64,000 nucleotides of DNA from NCBI RefSeq assembly GCF_000834055.1, contig NZ_JXSQ01000003.1, positions 1 to 64,000 of the forward strand, written 5' to 3'. A program made the position numbers and the translations under genes. This DNA is from Leucobacter komagatae. GTDB taxonomy: Bacteria; Actinomycetota; Actinomycetes; Actinomycetales; Microbacteriaceae. The notes beneath the pieces are model-generated. The model saw nothing but the letters and a program-made list of their open reading frames with translations. It did not search any database and was not told the origin of the DNA. Below are positions 33,394 to 41,655 of the stretch, piece after piece; position 1 is the stretch's first letter; each line of letters starts with the position of its first letter.

Positions 33394-33993
33394 ATGTCCG
33401 TCTACACCCTTCCCGATCTGCCCTACGACTACTCGGCGCTCGCGCCGCACATCTCGGGCCGCATCATGGAGCTGCACCACTCGAAGCACCACCAGGCATA
33501 CGTCACCGGCGCGAACACCGCGCTCGAGCAGCTTGACGAGGCCCGCGACTCGGGCAACCTCGCGAACGTGAACAAGCTCGAGAAGGATCTCGCCTTCAAC
33601 CTCGGCGGCCACATCAACCACTCCATCTTCTGGGAGAACCTCTCCCCGAACGGTGGCGGAGACCCCGAGGGTGCGCTGCTCGAGTCGCTCGGCACGCACT
33701 TCGGCTCGCTCGAGCAGTTCCGCGCACACTTCACCGCGACAGCGATGGGCGTGCAGGGCTCGGGCTGGTCGGTGCTCGCGTGGGACGAGCTCGGTAAGCG
33801 TCCCGTCATCTTCCAGTTGTTCGACCAGCAGGGCAACGCGCCCCTCGGCGTCACCCCGCTGCTGCAGCTCGACGTCTGGGAGCACGCGTACTACCTCGAC
33901 TACGAGAACGTGCGCGCCGACTACGTGAAGGCGTTCTGGAACCTCGTGAACTGGGACGACGTCGCGCGGCGCTTCGCTGCCGTGCAGAAGTAA
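33394..33993 (+). CDS. sodA: Superoxide dismutase (Fe/Mn type)
   Basis: This 199-residue protein has the four metal ligands of Fe/Mn SOD: His in HHSKHHQAY, His in NHSIFWENL, and Asp and His in QLDVWEHAYYLDYEN. It starts at ATG 33394 with AAGGA upstream, 67 nt after the flavin-reductase gene with no terminator seen between. It may therefore be transcribed with the SoxR operon, although a separate promoter in the 67-nt gap is possible. It removes superoxide, which fits the SoxR regulon. Mn or Fe use cannot be settled from the motifs alone. Confidence 0.93.
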   Translation: MSVYTLPDLPYDYSALAPHISGRIMELHHSKHHQAYVTGANTALEQLDEARDSGNLANVNKLEKDLAFNLGGHINHSIFWENLSPNGGGDPEGALLESLGTHFGSLEQFRAHFTATAMGVQGSGWSVLAWDELGKRPVIFQLFDQQGNAPLGVTPLLQLDVWEHAYYLDYENVRADYVKAFWNLVNWDDVARRFAAVQK

Positions 33994-34017
33994 CCGACAG
34001 CTCCTCCTCGCAGCCAA

Positions 34018-34058
34018 GACTGAGCGCGGTCGCCCATGGTGGGCGGCCGCGCTCAGTC
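34018..34058 (+). terminator. Strong terminator after sodA
   Basis: A hairpin of about 19 bp (outer arms GACTGAGCGCGG and CCGCGCTCAGTC, one wobble pair, inner CGCCCA/TGGGCG, 3-nt loop) starts 24 nt after sodA. TCGTCT follows the stem. It should end the SoxR operon. Confidence 0.75.
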
Positions 34059-34287
34059 GTCTCTGCGCTCAGTCCTCTCCGCGCTGGTGCGCTCGCGCCG
34101 ATCCGCCGGGGGGAGCCTGCCAGCCGATGTCCGCTGTGGCTGACGGCGCATGCAGCGAATTCCCAGCATTTCGTTACCGTATGGGGCCTGCCCGTGCGCT
34201 GCACTTATCTGAGGTGGCGAAGCTTATGCGTACCAGGGGCCAAACAGGCCCCTCGGCCAGCTCAGTTGAGCGAGAGGAGCACGCATC
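34059..34287 (+). other. Leader region of the cell-wall cluster with a small hairpin
   Basis: This 229-nt spacer contains an AGGGGCC-aaaca-GGCCCCT hairpin (34235-34253) about 35 nt before the first gene's start. A possible -10 (TTATCT near 34205) has no good -35. No ORF with a plausible start is seen. The hairpin may form in the untranslated leader of the operon. Confidence 0.4.
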
Positions 34288-34941
34288 GTGACCAGGCGCC
34301 CGAGAGAAACCTACGTTCCCGCCGCCCGCAACGGCTTCCCCGAACGACCATCGGTGGCGGTGCAACGGCGCCGGGTCGTTGCCATTTCGCTTGCCGCAAT
34401 CGCGGCGGCCGCGATCGCGATCGGGGTGTCGATGTCGTTCTTCAACGCTGCCGGTCAACTCCCCGGGGTGGATCGGGCGGACGCTGTGCCCGTCGACGAC
34501 GGCGAGACAGGCGAGATCAGTCTGACCGAACCCATCTCCCCGTTCGACGACGCCCACGTCGCCGTTGCGCGGCTCGACCCCGCGCTCAGGGAGGCGGTGC
34601 AGTCCGCTGCGTCTGACGCGGCAGCCGACGGCGTCGAACTGCTGCTCACCTCTGGGTGGCGCAGCGCCGACTATCAGGCGATGCTCCTCCGTGACGCCGT
34701 CGATGAATACGGCAGTGAGAGCGCTGCGCGGGAGTTCGTGAGCACACCGGAGGGGTCGCGGCACGTCTCCGGCGAGGCGGTCGACATCGCGAGGGTCGAC
34801 CCTGCGCTCTGGCTCGAGCAGTACGGCAGCGCCTACGGGCTGTGCAGGGTCTACGCGAACGAGAGCTGGCACTTTGAGCTGGCTACGACCCCGGGAACTG
34901 AATGCCCGCCCATGCTTGCAGACGCCAGCGAGGCAGGGTGA
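34288..34941 (+). CDS. M15-family D,D-peptidase (VanY/VanXY-like), membrane-anchored
   Basis: This protein of about 217 residues has one N-terminal membrane helix (RRRVVAISLAAIAAAAIAIG). An extracytoplasmic domain has the M15B hallmarks: TSGWRSADYQAM, SRHVSGEAVDIA (Zn-ligand His and Asp), and ESWHFEL (catalytic Glu and Zn-ligand His). The start is GTG 34288 with GAGGAG upstream. Such enzymes cleave the terminal D-Ala of pentapeptide stems (VanY) or D-Ala-D-Ala (VanX). It overlaps the alanine racemase gene and shares an operon with a D-Ala-D-Ala-type ligase and a two-component system. The specificity is not determined by these motifs. Confidence 0.85.
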   Translation: MTRRPRETYVPAARNGFPERPSVAVQRRRVVAISLAAIAAAAIAIGVSMSFFNAAGQLPGVDRADAVPVDDGETGEISLTEPISPFDDAHVAVARLDPALREAVQSAASDAAADGVELLLTSGWRSADYQAMLLRDAVDEYGSESAAREFVSTPEGSRHVSGEAVDIARVDPALWLEQYGSAYGLCRVYANESWHFELATTPGTECPPMLADASEAG

Positions 34942-36119
34942 GTATCGTGACGCGCCACCCCGAACCTCCCGTAGACGGCGACGCGTTCCCGGCTGCGGCA
35001 GGGCGGAGGCTCGCGGAAATCTTCGTCGACAGGCAGGCCATCGCACGCAATGTGCGCCACTTCCGAGCGGTGACAGCTACACCGGTGATGGCGGTCGTGA
35101 AGGCCGACGCCTTCGGGCACGGGGCTGTCGCGGAGGTAGCGCTCGCGAACGGGGCGACCTGGATCGGCGCAGCGAGCATCCCTGAGGCGCTGCGGTTGCG
35201 CGCTGCGGGGATAGCAGCGCCGACGCTCAGCTGGCTGAACCCCGTCGAAGCCGACTGGGACGCCGCGATCACGCAGCGAATCGACGTTGCCGTGTCGAGC
35301 CTTGAACATCTGCACGCGATCTCGCAGTCGGCCGCGCGGGTGGGAAGTCCTGCAAGGATCCACCTGCACCTCGACGTTGGGATGTCACGCGACGGTGCGC
35401 CGCGCGAACTCTGGGCGGTGCTTTGCGAGACCGCGAGAGCGTTCGAGCGCAACGGTAACGTGGCCGTCGTCGGGATCATGGGGCATCTTTCCTGCGCTGA
35501 CGCGCCGACGGCTCCGCAAAACGATATTGAACGGCTGCGGTTCGTCAACGGGGTGCGCGTCGCGCTGCGGCGCGGACTCACCCCAAGCGAACTGCACCTC
35601 GCGGCCTCGGCTGCGGCGCTGCACCGATCCGACACACGCTTCACCCTCGCACGGATTGGGGCGGGGCTCTACGGCATCGACCCGGCGGGCCGCGAGCAGC
35701 TCGCCCCAGCGCTTACGCTCACCGCGCCAGTCGCGCTGCTCCGAGAGGTGCGGGCGGGGGAGGGCATCGGCTACACACACGACCACCGAACGACGCGCGC
35801 GACCACGCTCGCCGTGCTGCCACTGGGCTACGGCGACGGGCTTCCACGGGCGGCGCAGGGGCGCGCGGCAGTGAGCATACGAGGGAAACGAATGCCGATT
35901 GTTGGCCGAATCTCAATGGATCAGGTCGTCGTCGACGTCGGGTGCCACCCGGTGCAGCTCGGCGACATCGCAGTCGTGATGGGCCCTGGAGACCGCGGTG
36001 AGCCGACCGCGAAGGACTGGGCCGCATGGGCAGGGACGATCGAGCACGAAATCGTGACTCGATTGGGAACACGGAGCAGCAGGGTGCTGCGAACCGCAGA
36101 TGAAAGGTGGGCGCGATGA
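34938..36119 (+). CDS. Alanine racemase-family PLP enzyme
   Basis: This protein of about 393 residues has the PLP-Lys in VVKADAFGHG, RIGAGLYGIDP for the phosphate region and GRISMDQVVVDV near the C-terminal barrel. The second catalytic base Tyr is in GEGIGYTHDH. It lacks the membrane domain of the VanT serine racemases, so it is a soluble racemase. GTG 34938 overlaps the preceding stop as GTGA, while GTG 34947 is an alternative with AGGGTGA upstream. The local ddl and vanY-like genes suggest it supplies D-Ala (or D-Ser) for the same wall-precursor change. A second, housekeeping alr is expected elsewhere but is not visible here. Confidence 0.88.
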   Translation: MSIVTRHPEPPVDGDAFPAAAGRRLAEIFVDRQAIARNVRHFRAVTATPVMAVVKADAFGHGAVAEVALANGATWIGAASIPEALRLRAAGIAAPTLSWLNPVEADWDAAITQRIDVAVSSLEHLHAISQSAARVGSPARIHLHLDVGMSRDGAPRELWAVLCETARAFERNGNVAVVGIMGHLSCADAPTAPQNDIERLRFVNGVRVALRRGLTPSELHLAASAAALHRSDTRFTLARIGAGLYGIDPAGREQLAPALTLTAPVALLREVRAGEGIGYTHDHRTTRATTLAVLPLGYGDGLPRAAQGRAAVSIRGKRMPIVGRISMDQVVVDVGCHPVQLGDIAVVMGPGDRGEPTAKDWAAWAGTIEHEIVTRLGTRSSRVLRTADERWAR

Positions 36120-37090
36120 GTGGGACACAGCACGTGATGGTGATTGGCGGTGGGGCAAACGCAGAGCACGAGGTGTCACTTGGGTCGGCGGCAGCGGTGC
36201 GCGAAGCGCTTGCGGCGAGCGGACGAACCGTCACTGGCCTCGCGATCAGGCGGGACGGCGAATGGGAGACGCTCTCCGGGGAGCGGATCAGCCTCGCGGC
36301 AGCGATCCAGCGCATGCGCGAGAGCGACGTGGTGTTCCCCGCGCTGCACGGTGAGGGAACCGAAGACGGAACGTTCGCCGGTCTCCTCGAAATCGTCGGA
36401 GTGCCATATGTCGGCTCCGGGGTGCGTGCTGGCGCCCTCGCGATGGACAAGTGGGCCGCGAAGCTCATTGCAACGGAGCTCGGTATCGCGACAGCACAGG
36501 GGGTGCTGATCGATGGCGAGCAGGTGTGCGGGGACCCAGCGGGGCTTCCGTTCCCCGTGATGGTGAAACCCGTTGCGTCTGGGTCAAGCTACGGCGCCAC
36601 GCGTGTCGACAGCAGCGCGGAACTCACCGCGGCGATCGAGCACGCAAGAACCTTCGACGATCGGGTACTCATTGAGACATTCGTCGTCGGCAGAGAGGTC
36701 GATATTGCCGTGCTGCGCGGGGCGGACGGCACGCTGCACATCTCCCAGCCGCTCGAGATCGGAAAGGACGCCGATGCGGTCTTCGACACGGCACTCAAAT
36801 ACGACGCTGAACCCGACTTTGTGGTGCCCGCCCCGCTGACGGCGGAGGAGGGGGAGGCGATGCGTACTGCGGCACGAGCCCTGTTCGTTGCGCTCGGGTG
36901 CGACGGTGTCGCCCGCGTCGACTTCTTCATTCAGGGCGCTGAAATCGTATTCAACGAGATCAACACGATGCCCGGAATGACGCAGCTCTCGCAGGTGCCG
37001 CGTATGTTTGCAGTGGACGGTGTCTCGTTCCCTGAGCTGGTGGCGTGGCTCGTCGAGGGGGCGCTCGCCAGGAGAACACGAACAAGCTAG
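36116..37090 (+). CDS. D-alanine-D-alanine ligase family (Van-cluster paralog)
   Basis: This 324-residue ATP-grasp ligase has the substrate-1 Glu in EHEVSLGSAA, LHGEGTEDGTFAGLLE, GSGVRAGALAMDKWAAK, the Ser/Gly loop ASGSSYGATRV and FNEINTMPGMT near the end. The MDK-xxx-K segment and the LKY in the omega-loop (equivalent to Lys215-Tyr216 of DdlB) match D-Ala-D-Ala ligases. D-Ala-D-Lac enzymes have MDKSLTY-like and altered omega-loops. Start ATG 36116 overlaps the racemase as ATGA with AAAGG upstream. A D-Ala-D-Ala, or less likely D-Ala-D-Ser, product is inferred. Its linkage to VanR/VanS-like genes suggests an inducible precursor supply. Confidence 0.85.
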   Translation: MSGTQHVMVIGGGANAEHEVSLGSAAAVREALAASGRTVTGLAIRRDGEWETLSGERISLAAAIQRMRESDVVFPALHGEGTEDGTFAGLLEIVGVPYVGSGVRAGALAMDKWAAKLIATELGIATAQGVLIDGEQVCGDPAGLPFPVMVKPVASGSSYGATRVDSSAELTAAIEHARTFDDRVLIETFVVGREVDIAVLRGADGTLHISQPLEIGKDADAVFDTALKYDAEPDFVVPAPLTAEEGEAMRTAARALFVALGCDGVARVDFFIQGAEIVFNEINTMPGMTQLSQVPRMFAVDGVSFPELVAWLVEGALARRTRTS

Positions 37091-37098
37091 GGAGCGGA

Positions 37099-37782
37099 AT
37101 GCTGAAGATTCTGGTGGTCGAGGACAACCCCGAACTCGCGCAGGCGTACCGCCTTGCGCTGAGCCAACGCGGCCACGAGGTGCAGATCGAGGGGACAGGG
37201 GCCGGCGGCGCGCGCGCCGCGATCCAGGAAGAACCAGACATTGTGCTCCTCGATCTCATGCTCCCCGACATCGACGGCTTCAGCGTGTGCCGCCACATCA
37301 GACAAGAATCTGACGTCCCGATCATCATGCTCACCGCGAGGGACGACGACGGCGACGTGATTGGTGGGCTCGACTCCGGGGCGGACGACTACGTAGTGAA
37401 GCCGGTGTCGCCCGGGGTGCTTGAGGCCCGCATCAGGGCGGTGATGCGCAGTCGGCAGGTGGGGCAGGCCACTGAGGACACCGCTTCCGTCCTGGCTTAC
37501 GGCGACCTCAGCGTCGACCTCGGCTCGCTCGTGGTGACACGTGGCGGCGAGGAGCTTGAGCTGTCACCCAACGAGCTGCGGTTGCTCATGGTGCTGCTTG
37601 AGCATCAGGGGCAGGTGCTCAGCAGGGAGCAGTTGCTCGCGCGGGCGTGGGGATCGGCCGCATCGCTTGACCTGCGACTCGTCAACGCCGCCGTGCAGCG
37701 GTTGCGGTTGAAAATCGAAGAGGATCCGGCTGACCCGCAGCTACTGCGAACGGTCCGCGGCTTCGGATACAGGCTCGGCTAA
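37099..37782 (+). CDS. OmpR-family response regulator (VanR-like position)
   Basis: This 227-residue regulator has a receiver domain (acidic EDN near residue 8, phospho-Asp in DIVLLDLMLPDIDGFSV, Lys in VVKPVSP) and an OmpR winged helix (SPNELRLLMVLLEHQGQVLS ... VNAAVQRLRLKIEEDP). It starts at ATG 37099, with GGAG upstream, 8 nt after the ligase gene, and its stop overlaps the kinase start. By position it corresponds to VanR in Van-type clusters. Direct control of the wall genes upstream is inferred. Confidence 0.9.
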   Translation: MLKILVVEDNPELAQAYRLALSQRGHEVQIEGTGAGGARAAIQEEPDIVLLDLMLPDIDGFSVCRHIRQESDVPIIMLTARDDDGDVIGGLDSGADDYVVKPVSPGVLEARIRAVMRSRQVGQATEDTASVLAYGDLSVDLGSLVVTRGGEELELSPNELRLLMVLLEHQGQVLSREQLLARAWGSAASLDLRLVNAAVQRLRLKIEEDPADPQLLRTVRGFGYRLG

Positions 37783-39164
37783 TGCGTTGGCGGTGGCGCC
37801 CGAGTCTGCGGACCCGGATCACGATCACGCTCGTCGTCGTCGCAGTCGGCGCGGCCGCGACGACTGCGGGGGCGCTCGTGTGGAACGCGCGGTCGATCAT
37901 TCTCGAGTCCAAGCAGGCCGCAATCTACGAGGTGCTTCGTTTCGAAGCGACGGCGGCAACCGTGCAACTCCCCCCAAGCCCGGACGGGCGGGAGCTCGCG
38001 CAAGCGGCCGAGATGTTCTCCGTTCCGGTGGTGCTCATCAATATGAAGACGGGAGCATACGGCGGCTCGCTCCCCATAGACGCTATCCCGGAATATCTGC
38101 TGGATACGCTCAGCGGTGGCGAAGATATCAGCGCCTATGAGCGTACGAGTCGCTCGAACAGACTCGAATTCATTGCGGGGCTCTCACTGGTTTCGGTGCC
38201 AGCAGCCAGCGACGGGCTCGCCGCGTTCGGGCTGTACGACATGCAGGAGCAGCAGGATGAGATCGACGCCCTCGTGAGCCTCGGCGTGCTCATCGGGGTG
38301 ATCTTCACGGTCGCAGCTGCGGCGACGGGTCTCCTCGTCGGGCGGCAGCTCGGGCGCCCGTTGCAGACGCTCGCGACGGTCGCTGACGGCCTGGGGGATC
38401 GCGGCCGGCCGCGTGTTGCCGCGACCGGTTACCCCGATGTCGACGCAGTCCTCGATGCGATGCACCACTCCGAGCAGCGGGTGGACACGACGATCGACCA
38501 GCTCGAGCGGAGCGAAGCTACGGCGAGGCAACTCGTCGCAGACGTTGCACACGAGTTGCGGACGCCGCTCGCGACGCTCGTTGCCGTCTCCGACATCCTC
38601 GCGGACACGGAGGCAGCGACCGTCGCGAACCGGCAAGAGGCAGGCAGTATCGCTGCCAGGAGTGCGACTCACCTCGCGTCGCTCACGAACGACATTCTCG
38701 AGATGAGTCGATTCGATTCGGGCAAGAGCGAGGTCGTTCGGCAGCCGGTCGATATCGCCGAGATGTGGCTTCAGCTCGCCGAGCTGCGGCAGTGGGACGG
38801 CGTCACGTTTGCCCTCGAAGGCGGCCCGGTGGTGCACACCGACGCGGTTCGATTGCGGCTGATCCTCTCAAACCTCGTGACAAATGCGCTGCGTCACGGG
38901 GCACCGCCCGTCGACGTGCGTGTGTGGGTGCAGGAGGGACGTTTGACGATCGCGGTCGCAGACTCTGGCCCCGGCATTGAGCCCGAGCACGAGGAAAGGG
39001 TGTTCAACCGCTTCTACAAGGCCAACTCCGCGCGGACCAACAGCGACAGCAGTGGGCTGGGGCTCGCAATCGTTCGGGAGAACGCTCGGATTCTCGGGGG
39101 AGACGCGTGGTTGACGCAGGAACACGGAACGGTGTTCGCCGTGTGGGTGCCGATCCTCACCTGA
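37782..39164 (+). CDS. Sensor histidine kinase (VanS-like position)
   Basis: This 460-residue kinase has a first membrane helix near residues 12-35 and a second near 160-185, enclosing an extracytoplasmic domain of about 125 residues. A HAMP linker, HisKA (H-box LVADVAHELRTPLATL) and HATPase (DSGPGIEPEHEERVFNRFYK, SSGLGLAIVREN) follow. The coding start overlaps the regulator stop by 1 nt. VanS-type sensors detect glycopeptide or wall stress. The sensor domain itself gives no ligand clue, so VanS identity rests on context. Confidence 0.9.
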   Translation: MRWRWRPSLRTRITITLVVVAVGAAATTAGALVWNARSIILESKQAAIYEVLRFEATAATVQLPPSPDGRELAQAAEMFSVPVVLINMKTGAYGGSLPIDAIPEYLLDTLSGGEDISAYERTSRSNRLEFIAGLSLVSVPAASDGLAAFGLYDMQEQQDEIDALVSLGVLIGVIFTVAAAATGLLVGRQLGRPLQTLATVADGLGDRGRPRVAATGYPDVDAVLDAMHHSEQRVDTTIDQLERSEATARQLVADVAHELRTPLATLVAVSDILADTEAATVANRQEAGSIAARSATHLASLTNDILEMSRFDSGKSEVVRQPVDIAEMWLQLAELRQWDGVTFALEGGPVVHTDAVRLRLILSNLVTNALRHGAPPVDVRVWVQEGRLTIAVADSGPGIEPEHEERVFNRFYKANSARTNSDSSGLGLAIVRENARILGGDAWLTQEHGTVFAVWVPILT

Positions 39165-39171
39165 CCCGCCG

Positions 39172-40359
39172 CTAGCGGGAAGACATGGCGTCGACGCCCT
39201 CGGGCGACAGCGCGTGGTGGATCGCGAGTAGGCTCGCGCCGAGCACCGCAGCCTGCTCGCCGGCGGATGACTGCACGATCGCGAGGTGCTCGGTGGCGAG
39301 TGGCATGGAACGCGTGTAGACGATTTCCCGCACCCCGGCGATGAGGTGCTCGCCGGCGCGCGCCATTGACCCACCGATCGCGATGACTGACGGGTTGATC
39401 AGGCTCACCGCTGTGGTGAGGACTTCGCCAATGTCGCGCCCAGCCTGACGCACCGCCTGGATCGCTTCGATGTTTCCCTGCTTCACGAGTTCGACGACCT
39501 CGCGCCCGGTCGTGACCTCAATGCCCTCGGCGCGCAGGGCCCGCGCTATCGCGGGCCCGGAGGCCAGTGCCTCGAGGCAACCCCGGTTGCCGCAGTGGCA
39601 GGGGATGCCTGCGCCGCGCGGCACCTGAACGTGTCCAATGTCGCCTGCGATGCCCTGCGCACCGCGCTGCAGCCGGCCGCCGGAAATCACGCCGGCTCCG
39701 ATGCCGGTTGCCACTTTCACGAGCATGAAGTGCTCTGACTCCGGCCACGCGAACGCGCTCTCGCCGAGCGCCATGATGTTCACGTCGTTGTCGACGAGCA
39801 CGGGTACCTGTAGGTGCTGCTGCACCCAGCCGGGAACGTCGAACCGGTCCCAGCCCGGCATGATCGGCGGGTTGACGAGCCTCCCGGTTGAGTGCTGCAC
39901 TGGCCCGGGAACGCCGATGCCGATGGCGATGAGGTCTTGCTCCGATCGCCCGATTTGGTCGAGGAGGTCTCGTGCGGCTGCGACCATCCAGCCGAGCACT
40001 GCCTCGGGACCGCTGGCGATCACGATGTCCTCATTCACCTCACCGAGCACGGTTCCGGTGAGGTCGGTGGCTGCGAGTGTCGCGTGCGAGGCGCCAAGAT
40101 CGGCGGCGAGCACAACCCGGGCCGAGGGGTTCAGGGCGAAGCGCGAGGACGGCCTGCCGCCTGTTGAAGCGGCTTCCCCGACCGGGGCGACGAGGTCAAG
40201 CGCCATGAGCGATTCGACCCTGGCGGCGACGGTGGAGCGGGCGAGCCCGGTGACGGTGGCGAGCTCCGCGCGAGTTCGCGGCTTGCCGTCTCGGAGCAGC
40301 TGAAACAGTTCGCTTGCGCCGGATGTTCCGAGAGGTGAGCCCCGATGAAAGTCAGCCAT
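39172..40359 (-). CDS. ROK-family transcriptional regulator
   Basis: This 395-residue protein has an N-terminal winged helix (TRAELATVTGLARSTVAARV) and a C-terminal ROK sugar-kinase-like domain (LAADLGASHATLA, VDNDVNIMALGE, GDIGHVQVP) with the zinc motif CHCGNRGCLE. ROK repressors respond to sugars that bind the kinase-like fold. It is divergent from the Gfo/Idh-transporter operon, and a GACTTTTG/CAAAAGTC dyad lies in the intergenic region. It probably represses that operon. The convergent sensor-kinase stop lies 7 nt away. Confidence 0.9.
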   Translation of the reverse strand: MADFHRGSPLGTSGASELFQLLRDGKPRTRAELATVTGLARSTVAARVESLMALDLVAPVGEAASTGGRPSSRFALNPSARVVLAADLGASHATLAATDLTGTVLGEVNEDIVIASGPEAVLGWMVAAARDLLDQIGRSEQDLIAIGIGVPGPVQHSTGRLVNPPIMPGWDRFDVPGWVQQHLQVPVLVDNDVNIMALGESAFAWPESEHFMLVKVATGIGAGVISGGRLQRGAQGIAGDIGHVQVPRGAGIPCHCGNRGCLEALASGPAIARALRAEGIEVTTGREVVELVKQGNIEAIQAVRQAGRDIGEVLTTAVSLINPSVIAIGGSMARAGEHLIAGVREIVYTRSMPLATEHLAIVQSSAGEQAAVLGASLLAIHHALSPEGVDAMSSR

Positions 40360-40420
40360 GCGGACAGTAAATCACATTCGGATAACGTGAAGTAAGAGGC
40401 AAAGCTGCAACCAAACTAGC

Positions 40421-40448
40421 GACTTTTGATTTTGCTCTTACAAAAGTC
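40421..40448. promoter_or_regulatory. Candidate ROK operator: 8-bp inverted repeat
   Basis: GACTTTTG (40421-40428) and CAAAAGTC (40441-40448) are a perfect 8-bp inverted repeat with a 12-bp centre in the AT-rich ROK-dehydrogenase spacer, about 25 bp upstream of the dehydrogenase start. It may cover the promoter and is the best operator candidate for the divergent ROK protein. Confidence 0.5.
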
Positions 40449-40473
40449 ACCTGATCTGTGTCACACTCTCCGT

Positions 40474-41655
40474 ATGACAACGACCGTCATTGGGCAATCC
40501 GCACCCGCAGGGACCGCGGCACGCACCGCAGCAGGCCAGACCGGGGAGCGTGCTGTGTCCGGCAGCGTGCGAGCCGGGTTCATCGGGAGTGGCTTCATGG
40601 CCGCCGTGCACAGCCGAGCCGCACGCGCGGCCGGAGCCCAACTCGCCGCGATCGCCTCGTCGAGCGCGGAGAGCGCACAGCGAGCGAGCGCGAAACTTGG
40701 GATCGCGAAAGCGTACGAGAGCGTGGATCGTCTGCTCGGCGACGACACCATCGACATCGTTCATGTCTGCACGCCGAACACGACCCACGCTGCGATCACC
40801 GAAGCGGTGATCGCAGCTGGCAAACACGTCATCTGCGAGAAGCCGCTCGCGACAACGGTCGCAGATGCCGAAGCGCTTCGCACCCTCGCGGCCACCGCCG
40901 GAATCACGGCAGCCGTCCCGTTCGTGTACCGCTTCCACCCGATGGTGCGCGAGGCTCGGGCACGGATACTCGCTGGGGCGACAGGGCGCGTGCTCAGCGT
41001 CAGCGGCAACTACCTGCAGGACTGGCTTGCGGAGCCCGTCGCAGATGACTGGCGGGTCGACGCCGCGCTCGGTGGCCCGTCCCGCGCGTTCGCCGACATC
41101 GGCTCCCACCTGGTTGACCTGCTCGAGTTCGTCACCGGGGACAGGATCCTGCGCCTCAACGCGACCTCGCGCACCGTCTACGGTGAGCGCGGACTGAGCC
41201 GCGACATCACCACGGAGGACCTGGTTGCGCTCGTCGTCGAACTGCGCGGGGGCGCCGTCGGGACCCTGCTCGTCTCGCAGGTCGCAGCTGGCAGAAAGAA
41301 CAGCCTCGTTCTTGAAATCACCGGGGCGCGCGAAAGCGTTCGCTTCGACCAGGAACGACCAGACGAACTGTGGCTCGGACGCCGCAGCGGATCGGAGCTG
41401 ATGCAGCGGGACGCCGCGACGCTCTCGAGCGACGCCGCGAGATACAGTGTCGTCCCAGCCGGTCACCCCATGGGTTACCAGGACGCCTTCAATGCGTTCG
41501 TCGCAGACAGCTACGCCGCAACGAACACCGATGCGCGTGACGGGAACACCACTGCTGGTCTGCCGACATTCGACGACGGCCTCCGCGCCGTGCGCATCAC
41601 CGCGGCTGTCCTTGCATCCGCGCAGTCCGGCCAGTGGGTGGAGGTAGCCGAATGA
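40474..41655 (+). CDS. Gfo/Idh/MocA-family oxidoreductase
   Basis: This protein of about 393 residues has an N-terminal Rossmann motif (RAGFIGSGFMAAVHSRAA), the diagnostic EKPLA and a catalytic-pocket segment DIGSHLVDLLEFVTG with the conserved Asp and His. Family members oxidise sugar or cyclitol hydroxyls with NAD(P)+. ATG 40474 lacks a clear SD. The first 28 residues are a low-complexity extension. The gene overlaps the ABC ATPase by 4 nt, so it belongs to a transport and catabolism operon. The adjacent TIM barrels suggest it makes a keto-sugar intermediate; the substrate is unknown. Confidence 0.9.
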   Translation: MTTTVIGQSAPAGTAARTAAGQTGERAVSGSVRAGFIGSGFMAAVHSRAARAAGAQLAAIASSSAESAQRASAKLGIAKAYESVDRLLGDDTIDIVHVCTPNTTHAAITEAVIAAGKHVICEKPLATTVADAEALRTLAATAGITAAVPFVYRFHPMVREARARILAGATGRVLSVSGNYLQDWLAEPVADDWRVDAALGGPSRAFADIGSHLVDLLEFVTGDRILRLNATSRTVYGERGLSRDITTEDLVALVVELRGGAVGTLLVSQVAAGRKNSLVLEITGARESVRFDQERPDELWLGRRSGSELMQRDAATLSSDAARYSVVPAGHPMGYQDAFNAFVADSYAATNTDARDGNTTAGLPTFDDGLRAVRITAAVLASAQSGQWVEVAE

